Shown here: one piece after another, positions 51,880-59,811 of the stretch
Position numbering within the stretch: position 1 is the first letter of the stretch
Layout: every line of letters starts with the position of its first letter
Source of the DNA: Sphingomonas sp. QA11
Lineage (GTDB): Bacteria > Pseudomonadota > Alphaproteobacteria > Sphingomonadales > Sphingomonadaceae
Length of the DNA: 64,000 nucleotides
Assembly: GCF_028473665.1 (NCBI RefSeq)
Contig: NZ_CP098774.1
Span: 372,001-436,000, forward strand
Direction: 5' to 3'
Made by a program: the position numbers and the translations under genes
Notes under the pieces: generated by a model
Seen by the model: the letters and a program-made list of their open reading frames with translations, nothing else
What the model was told of the DNA's origin: nothing
Database searches by the model: none

Positions 51880-52296
51880 ATGGTGCCAGCGTTGACGATC
51901 GGCCAGTTGGCCAGGGCGACCGCGACCAAGGTCGAGACGGTGCGCTATTATGAGCGGATCGGGTTGCTGGCGCCGCCGGGCCGCACGCAGGGCAACTACC
52001 GCGCCTATGGCACTGCCGATCTGTCCCGGCTGAGTTTCATCCGTCGCGCGCGCGATCTTGGCTTCTCGCTCGACCAGGTGCGCAATCTGCTCGATCTCGC
52101 GGGGCAGGGGCAAAAGGATTGCGGCTCGGTCGACGTGATGGCGCAGGAGCATCTCGCCGAGATCGACCGCAAGCTGGCCGACCTGACCGCGCTCAGGCGG
52201 GAACTCGGCGTGCTGATCTCGTCATGCGAGGGTGGGGCGATGTCGGAATGCCGGATTCTGGAGGCGCTGGCACCGCGCTCCATTCTTGTGCCCTGA
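51880..52296 (+). CDS. MerR-family metal-responsive regulator (CadR/ZntR/PbrR-like)
   Basis: 138 residues. HTH LTIGQLARATATKVETVRYYERIGLLAPPGRTQGNYRAYGTADLSRLSFIRRARDLGFSLDQVRNLLDL is classical MerR. Metal ligands suggested by C in GQKDCGSVDV and the pair SSCEGGAMSEC (C-x7-C) near the C-terminus, as in ZntR/CadR. Divergent from the CDF efflux gene; activates it through the dyad between them. The start ATG is 8 bases after the dyad, so it also represses itself. Metal specificity not determinable by eye. Confidence 0.92.
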   Translation: MVPALTIGQLARATATKVETVRYYERIGLLAPPGRTQGNYRAYGTADLSRLSFIRRARDLGFSLDQVRNLLDLAGQGQKDCGSVDVMAQEHLAEIDRKLADLTALRRELGVLISSCEGGAMSECRILEALAPRSILVP

Positions 52297-52726
52297 ACTG
52301 CCGCTTCCGACGCACCTACGCGACGGCCTGCCTTCACTGCGCCAGAAACAGGAACGATCCGATGCGGTGAAGGCCGGTGTGCATTGCCGCGCTGTACGCA
52401 TTGCCGCCTTGTCGAAGGAAAACAGGATGTAATCCTGCCGGAGGCAGCGTGCGAGATTGCCCGCATCTCGCGCGGGTCCTTGGGGAGCGCGGGCCCTCGA
52501 TACTCTCAAAACGGTACATGGCCGCCTTTATTTTCGCGGTCGTGCATCCGGACGGCCAGGGGCGCCGTATCTCCGGGCGTCTCTCGATCGCGCGCAGCCA
52601 TGCCGCCGTCGAGCTATCGGCGCTGCTAGCTTTTTGTAAAGAAAAATGAATCTTTTCAAATAGTTGGAACCTATGCAGCGCAGGGATGTTTGCGCTGAAC
52701 CGTCCGGATAAAAGGGAGGTTGAGCC
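52297..52726. other. Intergenic region before the ferritin-like pair
   Basis: About 430 bases. Short open frames here show no family features or ribosome sites and are not called. The downstream part becomes A/T-rich (around 52630-52665) and ends with the EcfG-type promoter described separately. Confidence 0.6.
52666..52690 (+). promoter_or_regulatory. EcfG-type promoter of the ferritin-like operon
   Basis: GGAAC (52666-52670), 16 bases, then TGTT (52687-52690); GTT matches the -10 core. It lies about 36 bases upstream of the first ferritin-like gene, preceded by an A/T-rich tract. Confidence 0.68.
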
Positions 52727-53695
52727 ATGACCGATGCCAGTAACCAACTCATCGATGTTCTCGACAGGCGTGTCGAACGACGCAACGAACGCCGCGAATT
52801 CTTCAGGACGGCGATTGGCGCCGCCGCGGTCGCCGGTGCCGGAGGCGCACTGACATTTGCCGGCCGGGTCGATGCGCAGAGCGCGCCGACCGATGCCGAC
52901 GTGCTGAACTTTGCGCTCAACCTCGAATATCTCGAGGCGCAATTCTACAATGTCGCGGTGTTCGGCACGCCGCTGACGCCGGCCCAGACCAGCGGGACGG
53001 GCACGCCGGGCGTCGCTACGGGCGGTCGCCAGGTCAGCTTCACTGATCCCGTCGTCGCTCAATACGCCAAGGAGATCGCGCAGGACGAGGTCGCGCATGT
53101 GAATTTCCTGCGCACCGCGCTGGGCACCGCGGCGGTGGCGCAGCCGACGATCGATATCGGCATCGCCCCCAATGGCGCGTTCAGCAGCGCTGCCCGGGCG
53201 GCCGGCCTCATCAGCGGGCCAACATCGTTTTTCGATCCTTATGCAAGCGACGAGAATTTCCTGCTTGGTGCCTTCATCTTCGAGGATGTCGGGGTGACCG
53301 CATACAAGGGCGCGGCACCGCTGATCACCAACAAGACCTATCTCGAGGCGGCGGCCGGTATCCTTGCGGTCGAGGCGTATCACGCGGCGCTGGTGCGCAC
53401 CGTGCTCTATGCCAAGGGCGTTGCGACACCCTCGCTGCGCACCTCCGCCGATGCGATCTCCAATGCGCGCGACTCGCTCGACGGCCCCAGCGATGACGAT
53501 CAGGGTATTTCCCCGGTCATGATCAACGGTGCCCTGGCGTCGAACATCGTGCCGCTCGATGCGAACGGCCTCGCCTACAGCCGGACCACCGGTCAGGTGC
53601 TCAACATCGTGTACCTGAACAACATGGCCGTGGGCATGGGCGGGTTCTTCCCGGCCGGCGTGAACGGCTCGATCAAGACGAGCGCCGCCAACTGA
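52727..53695 (+). CDS. Tat-exported ferritin-like (desiccation-related) protein 1
   Basis: 322 residues; GGGAGG lies ten bases before ATG 52727. The N-terminus has a twin-arginine motif (ERREFFRTA) and hydrophobic stretch ending VDAQSA, suggesting Tat export as a soluble periplasmic protein. The ferritin-like helices carry [54 protein letters not shown] and [25 protein letters not shown] and H positions fit a di-metal site of the PF13668 type. Such proteins accumulate under desiccation or stress. First of a tandem pair 41 bases apart. Confidence 0.88.
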   Translation: MTDASNQLIDVLDRRVERRNERREFFRTAIGAAAVAGAGGALTFAGRVDAQSAPTDADVLNFALNLEYLEAQFYNVAVFGTPLTPAQTSGTGTPGVATGGRQVSFTDPVVAQYAKEIAQDEVAHVNFLRTALGTAAVAQPTIDIGIAPNGAFSSAARAAGLISGPTSFFDPYASDENFLLGAFIFEDVGVTAYKGAAPLITNKTYLEAAAGILAVEAYHAALVRTVLYAKGVATPSLRTSADAISNARDSLDGPSDDDQGISPVMINGALASNIVPLDANGLAYSRTTGQVLNIVYLNNMAVGMGGFFPAGVNGSIKTSAAN

Positions 53696-53736
53696 GCGCG
53701 CCATCGTCCGTTTCCATTCGAAAGGGAGTTCTCCCG

Positions 53737-54738
53737 ATGCATATCAACGACACGATGCTTCAATTGCTCGAGGCGAGCGATCGCCGCCGCGAGGAACGAC
53801 GCCAGTTCATCCGCACCGCCGCATCGGCCACAATCGCTGTTGGCGGGCTTTCCCTGCTCTCGGCGTGCGACGACAACAACGGAGGGACAGTTTCACCTAC
53901 CCCGACACCAACGCCTACTCCGACGCCCACCCCGACACCGACCGCCTTCACTGATGCCGACGTGTTGAACTTCGCGCTCAACCTCGAATATCTCGAAGCC
54001 CAATTCTACTCCTTCGCGGTCACGGGCGCGAGCATTCCCGGCAACCTGCTCACCGGTACGGGCACGCCCGGCGCGCCGACCGGCGGCCGTCAGGTCACGT
54101 TCACCGACCCGGTCGTCGCGCAATATGCCCGGGAGATCGCGGCGGACGAGCTGGCGCATGTCGCCTTCCTGCGAAGCGCCTTGGGATCTGCCGCTGTCGC
54201 CCAGCCTGCGATCGACATCAGCGCCGCCGGGCCGTTCACCGCGGCGGCGCGGGCAGCCGGCGTGGTCGGTTCGACCGGAACCTTCGACCCTTATGCAAGC
54301 GACGAGAATTTCCTGCTCGGCGCCTTCATCTTCGAGGATGTCGGGGTCTCCGCATATAAGGGTGCGTCGCCCTTGATCGTCAACAAGACCTATCTCGATG
54401 CGGCAGCGGGTATCCTGGCCGCCGAGGCCTATCATGCCGGGCTGGTGCGCACCGTGCTCTACGCAAAGGGTGTTGCGATGCCGTCCCTGCGCACGGCGGC
54501 CGGCCAGATCAGCGACGCGCGAGACTCGCTCGACGGGCCTTCCGACGACGACCAGGGCATTGTCGGCGACGCGACGACTTCGAACATCGTCCCGACGGAC
54601 GCGAATGGCATCGTCTATAGCCGGTCGGCCGGACAGGTTCTCAACATTGCTTATCTGAACAAGGCTGCGGTTGTCGGGGGCGGGTTCTTCCCGGTCGGCG
54701 TCAATGGCAACATCAGGACAAGCGCCGCCAGCGGCTGA
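53737..54738 (+). CDS. Tat-exported ferritin-like lipoprotein 2
   Basis: 333 residues. Paralogue of the preceding gene with the same helices ([78 protein letters not shown]) and a twin-arginine signal (ERRQFIRTA). Here a lipobox LSAC follows (LSLLSACDDN), so it should be a lipoprotein, and a (PT)9-like linker (SPTPTPTPTPTP...) separates lipid anchor from ferritin domain. Same function, different location is the inference. A strong terminator follows. Confidence 0.88.
   Translation: MHINDTMLQLLEASDRRREERRQFIRTAASATIAVGGLSLLSACDDNNGGTVSPTPTPTPTPTPTPTPTAFTDADVLNFALNLEYLEAQFYSFAVTGASIPGNLLTGTGTPGAPTGGRQVTFTDPVVAQYAREIAADELAHVAFLRSALGSAAVAQPAIDISAAGPFTAAARAAGVVGSTGTFDPYASDENFLLGAFIFEDVGVSAYKGASPLIVNKTYLDAAAGILAAEAYHAGLVRTVLYAKGVAMPSLRTAAGQISDARDSLDGPSDDDQGIVGDATTSNIVPTDANGIVYSRSAGQVLNIAYLNKAAVVGGGFFPVGVNGNIRTSAASG
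53889..53944 (+). repeat. Pro-Thr codon repeat in the ferritin-like lipoprotein
   Basis: About eight Pro-Thr codon pairs (CC-N AC-N) in tandem encode the linker between the lipobox and the ferritin domain. It is coding, and length could vary between strains. Confidence 0.85.
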
Positions 54739-55086
54739 CCAGTCCGGCGTCACTTCGATTACGGCCGTGCGATGGAGGTCGCGCGGCCGTTTTCGTTGGA
54801 GCGAAAGGCCGAGAACCACGACGGCCCGGATTGCCGCGATCACCGTCAGCCAGGTCGAAAAGGTTGCTTGCGGGTCTTGCGTCGAAAGACGTGCCGCGCA
54901 GGGCGCAATGTTATTCGAAGTACATGCTAGCAAATTGTCGGGCTTCATTGATCCGATATGGTTGTAATAAATGATATTGATTCATGTTTGTGATGAATCA
55001 AGCAGATACTCAGTGCTATTGACTCAGAATTCAAATGCAGGATTATTCGGTGTAGCGGGGATACCGATACGCAGATTCTCCGGGGG
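54739..55086. other. Long intergenic region, A/T-rich second half, with an inverted repeat
   Basis: Besides the terminator, the part 54925-55060 is markedly A/T-richer than the surroundings. TTGATTCAT and ATGAATCAA (54977-54985, 54993-55001) are perfect 9-base arms around seven bases, a candidate operator about 85 bases before the next gene. No coding sequence recognised. Confidence 0.6.
54761..54793 (+). terminator. Intrinsic terminator of the ferritin-like operon
   Basis: ACGGCCGTGC (54761-54770) pairs with GCGCGGCCGT (54781-54790), ten pairs with one G-T wobble, loop of ten bases, followed directly by TTT. Twenty-two bases after the stop. Confidence 0.75.
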
Positions 55087-55560
55087 GTGAAATTGGCACA
55101 AAATTCAGTACGACACTGGGCTTGGCCCTGTGCGATCCTCCTTGTGATCCTGCCATTCTTTACGATCTATGTCTTCCATATAGACCATGAGATGCTGCAG
55201 CTGGACAAGACGGCCGGATACAGTCGAACCGACTACAAGGATGCCCTTGGATTTCTGAGCAGTTGCTCGCAGTGGCTTGTTACTGTTTCGATTTCGACGA
55301 TCGCAGCTTCGGGTTACCTGTTCGTCAAGAGTCGGGACAGCCACCCCTGGTTGTGCGGCGTAAGCGGAACCATCATTTTCTGCGCGAGCATAACCTCGAT
55401 TTATTATTCGATCGAGCTGGCACAATGTTCGGCGAATTTCCTGGCAAAATCTTTCCATCATATCGAGATCGTCAGCAGCATTCTGGTCGAGCAGGCAATT
55501 TTCGCGCTGGTCGCGGCAAGCTGCCTGCCCAGCCTGGCTTTGGGGGCAAAAGAAGCGTGA
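55087..55560 (+). CDS. Four-helix membrane protein of unknown function
   Basis: 157 residues, GTG start at 55087 (or TTG two codons later, which has better spacing to GGGGGG). Four hydrophobic segments: WAWPCAILLVILPFFTIYVF, WLVTVSISTIAASGYLFV, WLCGVSGTIIFCASITSIYY and SILVEQAIFALVAASCLPSLAL. Lower-GC coding than the rest of the window. Its stop overlaps the start of the next gene (GTGA), so both are translated together. I recognise no family. Confidence 0.72.
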   Translation: MKLAQNSVRHWAWPCAILLVILPFFTIYVFHIDHEMLQLDKTAGYSRTDYKDALGFLSSCSQWLVTVSISTIAASGYLFVKSRDSHPWLCGVSGTIIFCASITSIYYSIELAQCSANFLAKSFHHIEIVSSILVEQAIFALVAASCLPSLALGAKEA

Positions 55561-56912
55561 GAATGTTCAGAGGCTTCCCCCCGCTCGGAATTTTGTGTCT
55601 TCTCGGTCTGATGGCGACGGCGGACTATAGCCACGCGTCGGCTCAGGAGGGAAGGCGTCCTTCTGTCCAGGGAAAAGAGGTTGTCATCACCGGGCGACGG
55701 GACCCGAACGACGTATCCTGGGGCAGGGCAAAGGTTCTTCTGAGCCTGGAAAGCGCGGTCAAGGAGAGGCGCCTGCTGCTTGTTCATCCGCAAAGCGCTG
55801 AACAGAGAATGTCGTCCGTGGATCTCGGGAGGCCGAATAGCGTGGTCCAGGGATTTGTCTTCGAGATAAGCGTCGATGGTGCCGCCTGTTTCGCCAACCC
55901 GGTTCTGGGCTGGCATATTCTCGGCGGGGACCAGGAGATAGATGAGGGGCACTATAATATCGGACTGAAGTCATCGCCAAAATCATATGCGATACTGGGT
56001 TTTTCCTTCAGCCCGCTGGGGGATCGGGGTGTGGCTGGCGAGAGAACGTCGGTCTTCGTATATGTGGACATGCTGCTGCGTAGCGGCAACGGCGTCTATG
56101 GCGACACTACGGGCGCGATATCGGAACTTTACAGGATGGATCCCGGAAACCAGCGCGTAAGCCTGGTCCGGAAGAAATCGGCAAAATACATATGTTTGTC
56201 GGGCTCCAGCCAGGTCGATGAAGATATCAGAAATCGCATATCCATGACGATCGACAAGAATATCGTGTGGACCAAGTTTCTGAGCGATATCGAATATCGA
56301 GAGCTGGACAAGATATATTCCAACGACAATGCATTGGTGGAGGATATAAATAAATCAGTTCTCAAGATAACCGACCGCGATCCCTATTCCTACGGCACGC
56401 TTGTGATGGCCAATTACAACGGCCACGCCAGCGGCTTTGCGGGGAAGGGCGAGGAGCCCAATCGTCGATGGATAGGCTGTCTGCCGACTGATGTCAGCGG
56501 CACGATCGTTCGGTCCCTCGACTGCAACTCGGGACGAACCTGGGAAGTGTTCGATCCTTTCGGAATCCTGGGAACGGCGAAAGGGGCGATCCGGAAATTG
56601 GGGGCGGCCAAGAACAAATATAAGGGTATCGTATTCCCTGTGACGAACCTGCCCATGGCGTCGATTTCCTCGAAGCCGAGCGGAGCGGACGTCTATATCG
56701 ACGAGGAATACCAATCCTCTCCGACCGATGACGACTATACGCTATCCGAGAACAGTGTGCCGGGGATCAGGATCGAGAAGGACGGTTTCGCCGCCTGTGC
56801 CGGAGCGGCGCTGAAGAAGCGGCTCGTGCGAGAACGACCGAAGATCTACAAGATAGACTGTCGTCTGCGCCCGCTGAACCAGGGGCATTCAACGAAGCAT
56901 TCGCGCCGCTGA
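55557..56912 (+). CDS. Exported protein with C-terminal PEGA-like domain, unknown function
   Basis: 451 residues from GTG 55557 (overlap with previous stop); ATG 55563 also possible. Signal peptide MFRGFPPLGILCLLGLMATADYSHASAQ. A large central region without recognised domain (QGFVFEISVDGAACFANPVLGWHILGGDQEIDEGHYNIGL ... TSVFVYVDMLL...). Near the C-terminus ASISSKPSGADVYIDEEYQSSP...VPGIRIEKDGFAAC has the S-x-P-x-GA-x-V-Y-I-D and KDGF features of PEGA domains, which are small surface or envelope beta modules. Several Cys. Coding composition differs from neighbours, suggesting acquisition together with the membrane gene upstream. Confidence 0.75.
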   Translation: MRMFRGFPPLGILCLLGLMATADYSHASAQEGRRPSVQGKEVVITGRRDPNDVSWGRAKVLLSLESAVKERRLLLVHPQSAEQRMSSVDLGRPNSVVQGFVFEISVDGAACFANPVLGWHILGGDQEIDEGHYNIGLKSSPKSYAILGFSFSPLGDRGVAGERTSVFVYVDMLLRSGNGVYGDTTGAISELYRMDPGNQRVSLVRKKSAKYICLSGSSQVDEDIRNRISMTIDKNIVWTKFLSDIEYRELDKIYSNDNALVEDINKSVLKITDRDPYSYGTLVMANYNGHASGFAGKGEEPNRRWIGCLPTDVSGTIVRSLDCNSGRTWEVFDPFGILGTAKGAIRKLGAAKNKYKGIVFPVTNLPMASISSKPSGADVYIDEEYQSSPTDDDYTLSENSVPGIRIEKDGFAACAGAALKKRLVRERPKIYKIDCRLRPLNQGHSTKHSRR

Positions 56913-56934
56913 ACGCCCCCATTCCGCGGTGCGA

Positions 56935-57243
56935 TTACGGCGCTGTCGTGTTGCCCCCCGCCTCGTCGCGGCGGACCCGCGCGGTCATGCCGGTCGCATC
57001 GGCATCGTCCTGGGTCTGTGCGTCGGGATCGGGCGGCGTCTCGCGTGGCTCGACCGCGGCGGCGTTGGCGGTTTCCGGCACCGGCTTCTCTTCCGGAACG
57101 ACCAGGTTCACCGGCTCGACCTCGTTGACGGCATTCTCGACCGGGGCGGGTTGCTCCGGTGCCGATTTCTCGCAACCCCCAAGCGCCGCCAGCGCCAATA
57201 TCCCCGCCGCGGTTGCCGCGATCTTGCCCCGGTTCATTCTCAT
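56935..57243 (-). CDS. Small Pro/Glu-rich lipoprotein
   Basis: 102 residues. Signal with lipobox (AAGILALAALGGCEKS); the mature part is Pro/Glu/Val-rich and probably unstructured (EQPAPVENAVNEVEPVNLVVPEEKPVPETANAAAVEPRETPPDPDAQ). ATGA overlap with the upstream L,D-transpeptidase stop at 57240-57243 shows coupling to that gene, so it may serve peptidoglycan or envelope attachment. Function unknown. Confidence 0.75.
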   Translation of the reverse strand: MRMNRGKIAATAAGILALAALGGCEKSAPEQPAPVENAVNEVEPVNLVVPEEKPVPETANAAAVEPRETPPDPDAQTQDDADATGMTARVRRDEAGGNTTAP

Positions 57244-58784
57244 GATTTCGTCAGCTCCTCGAGTTCAGGCAGGACCAGCCGGCCGGATGACCGCGCTTCG
57301 ATCTTGGCGGCTAGGGTCTTGTCCCAGCCATAAGGATCGGCACGGAAGTTCATCTGGCCGCTCGCGCTGGCGAACGCCGTCCAGTAAAGCAAATAGACCT
57401 CGACCGGATTGGTCAAGGTCACCCGCAACGTCTTGCCCTTTTCCACCTGTGCCGCGATCGCCTCGGGCGGCCAGTCCGGATTGGCCTTCAGCAGCAGCGC
57501 GGCGAGTTCGGCGGGCTTCTCCAGCCGCACGCAGCCATGGCTGGCGAGCCGGCTGAAGCTGGCGAACTTCGCGCGCGACGGCGTGTCGTGCAGATAGACG
57601 GCATAGGCATTGTTGAAGTCGAACTTGAACCGGCCGAGCGCGCTCTGGTCGCCGGCCGCCTGCTGAAGGCGGGTGCCGTCGATCACCTTGAAACCGTTGC
57701 GCTTGAAATAGCCGGGGCTCTTCTTCTCCTTCGGCCACAATTCCTTGGTCGCGATCGAGGTCGGCACGTTCCAGGGCGGATTGATCACGATGCTGTTGAT
57801 GGTCGAGGACAGCATCGGTGTCTCGTCGCCCGGCCGGCCGGTGACGGCGCGCATCGACATCACCGGGGTGTCGCCGTCGAACACGGTCAGCACGGCGGCG
57901 GCGATGTTGACCTGGATCCGGTCGCGCGGAAGCTCCTGCGGCAGCCAGCGCCAGCGCTCCAGGTTCGCCATGATCTGGTGGACCCGGTCGATCGCCGGCA
58001 CGTTGAGCGCGGCGAGCGTCTGGGTTGAGACCACGCCGGCCGGGTTCAGGCCATAGCGGCGCTGGGCACGCTGCACGCCGGCGACGAGCGCGGCGTCGAA
58101 GGTGTCGCCGGTGGCGACGACGTCCTTGTCCTCCACCGCCAGTCGCTGGCGCAGCGCAAGGACGCGCGGGCCCTTCGCGCCGAGGGTGAGATCGGGGCCA
58201 GCGGGAACCGGCTGCCAGCCACCCGCCGCCTCGATCGCGCGGTAATTGGCCAGGCCCTTCAGCAGGCCGTCATAGCCGGCATAGGGTGGCGGGAGATTAG
58301 CGATCCACGATGCCAGCCGGTCGCGCCGCACCGCATCGGTCAAGCCGGGCAGAGGATCGTAAGGCGGGGGGCGGAGGCCCCAATCCTTGTCGAAATCGGC
58401 GGTATCGAGCCGCCCGGCATGGACTGCACGGGCATGGTCGAGCACGGCGCGGACAAGGGCTTCCCCGTCGAGCCGCGTGGGCGAGGTCGTGGGCGCCGAG
58501 CGCAGGCCCTGTGCCATCGCATTCGCATCAAGCATGGCGCGGAGCTGGTCGGCCTGCGCGGGCGTGAGGAGCGGAAGGGGAAGCTGCGGTGCTGCTGGTT
58601 GTACCTGCGGCGGTGGGACGGTGCGGATAACGGGTGGCGGGGTAACTGTCTGGCCAGCCTGCACCGGAGCGGCGAGCAGGGCGGGTACGATCGCCAGGGC
58701 AGTGAAGCACCGCGCGAAACCGTGCCTCTCGCCCCCGTGTCCGTAGCCCCCGGGCCCGAAACCCTTGCCGAATTCTTGAGCCAT
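57240..58784 (-). CDS. L,D-transpeptidase, YcbB-like
   Basis: 514 residues from ATG 58784 (AGGA 5 bases upstream). N-terminal signal-like helix, a Pro-rich segment, then a domain around ALDHAR...DWGLRPPPYDPLPG, a peptidoglycan-binding-like part (ALRQRLAVEDKDVVATGDTFDAALVAGVQRAQRRYGLNPAGVV), and the YkuD catalytic region with SRLASHGCVRLEKPAELA, the S-H-G-C-V-R active-site motif. Makes 3-3 crosslinks or attaches lipoproteins to peptidoglycan. Followed with overlap by a small lipoprotein gene, whose product is a possible partner. Confidence 0.93.
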   Translation of the reverse strand: MAQEFGKGFGPGGYGHGGERHGFARCFTALAIVPALLAAPVQAGQTVTPPPVIRTVPPPQVQPAAPQLPLPLLTPAQADQLRAMLDANAMAQGLRSAPTTSPTRLDGEALVRAVLDHARAVHAGRLDTADFDKDWGLRPPPYDPLPGLTDAVRRDRLASWIANLPPPYAGYDGLLKGLANYRAIEAAGGWQPVPAGPDLTLGAKGPRVLALRQRLAVEDKDVVATGDTFDAALVAGVQRAQRRYGLNPAGVVSTQTLAALNVPAIDRVHQIMANLERWRWLPQELPRDRIQVNIAAAVLTVFDGDTPVMSMRAVTGRPGDETPMLSSTINSIVINPPWNVPTSIATKELWPKEKKSPGYFKRNGFKVIDGTRLQQAAGDQSALGRFKFDFNNAYAVYLHDTPSRAKFASFSRLASHGCVRLEKPAELAALLLKANPDWPPEAIAAQVEKGKTLRVTLTNPVEVYLLYWTAFASASGQMNFRADPYGWDKTLAAKIEARSSGRLVLPELEELTKS

Positions 58785-58898
58785 CATCTTCCTGTCGTTC
58801 GTGGCGATCCGGGCCATGTGGCACGCCGCTGATCGCCCTAGTATGAATGGAATAGGGATTTCCAGTGCATGCCGCCACCCACCGCTCCCACCCACCGC

Positions 58899-59663
58899 TC
58901 AAGGCGCGGGACTGGCGGTTGGTTCCGGCCGGTCGTCGATAAGCCAGCTATGATTCTCGATGATGATCGAAGACACCGGCTTGCCGCCCTCGTCCTTCGA
59001 TGGCTTGAAGCGGAAGCGCTCGCGGATCAGGCGGCAGGTGGTCTCGTCCAGTTCGGCATTGCCGCTAGATGTCGTCACGGTGCATTCGGTGACGCGCCCG
59101 GTCTCCGCGACGACGTAGCGCACCGAGACGGTGCCCTGGATCAGCGCCTCCTTCGCGGCGCGCGGATAGTCCGAATCCTTGATTCGACCGCGAATCCAGC
59201 GCGGTGGTGTTTCGGCGCCGCCGTCCCCGTCGCCATCGCCCGAGCGGCCGCTACCGGTGCCGTTCCCAACCCCACCCGCGCCGGTGCCCGGGCCGGGGAC
59301 CGGGGCTGCGCCGGTGGAGGCCTGGTTGCCGGTGGCGGGTTTGAGTGCCGCGACGACCGGCGGCGGGACAACCGGTTGAACGATGGGAACGGGGGCAACG
59401 ATCTCGGTTGCCTTGGACCGCAGGTTCGCCGGCGATGCGGCGCCTTCCCGTCTGACGCTCTTGATAGGGTGGGGCCTGGTCTTCTCCGGCGGCGGTGGCG
59501 GTGGTGGAGGCAGCACGCCGAACAGGGTAAGCGGGTTTTCGACTGTGCCTCGCGACTTTACCGCCAGGCCCATGACCAGTGCATAGACAAGCAGGCCCTG
59601 CAACGCCGCTGCGCCCAGCGCGGCCTTGATCCGATCACCTGGGTTCGATTGTAGATAAGTCAT
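58899..59663 (-). CDS. tonB: Energy transducer TonB
   Basis: 254 residues from ATG 59663. One N-terminal helix (IKAALGAAALQGLLVYALVMGLAV), a poly-Pro stretch (LPPPPPPPPEKTRPHP), a long Gly-rich linker (GAGGVGNGTGSGRSGDGDGDGG) and the C-terminal TonB domain (YPRAAKEALIQGTVSVRYVVAETGRVTECTVTTSSGNAELDETTCRLIRERFRFKPSKDEGGKPVSS). The two Cys in the domain (TECTV, TTCRL) are common in alphaproteobacterial TonB proteins. Transmits proton-motive force to TonB receptors such as the two in this window. Confidence 0.93.
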   Translation of the reverse strand: MTYLQSNPGDRIKAALGAAALQGLLVYALVMGLAVKSRGTVENPLTLFGVLPPPPPPPPEKTRPHPIKSVRREGAASPANLRSKATEIVAPVPIVQPVVPPPVVAALKPATGNQASTGAAPVPGPGTGAGGVGNGTGSGRSGDGDGDGGAETPPRWIRGRIKDSDYPRAAKEALIQGTVSVRYVVAETGRVTECTVTTSSGNAELDETTCRLIRERFRFKPSKDEGGKPVSSIIIENHSWLIDDRPEPTASPAP

Positions 59664-59811
59664 GCTCGCCCGCGGATTCCCATGCGGCGACAACGATCCG
59701 GACCACGAAAAGGCTGAACGGGTGCAGCGTTTCTCTTGAGCGCAAGGTTAACGGCTTGATAACCAAACATCGCGATATCCGGTTGGACATGATCGGCCAC
59801 GGATTATCGAG

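Noticed and set aside
52377..52649. 90-codon open frame before the ferritin-like genes
   Set aside because: No ribosome site, no recognisable sequence, overlapping frames equally open; treated as non-coding.
53889..53944. Regular repeat considered as a CRISPR-like array
   Set aside because: It is a six-base Pro-Thr codon repeat within a gene, no spacers.
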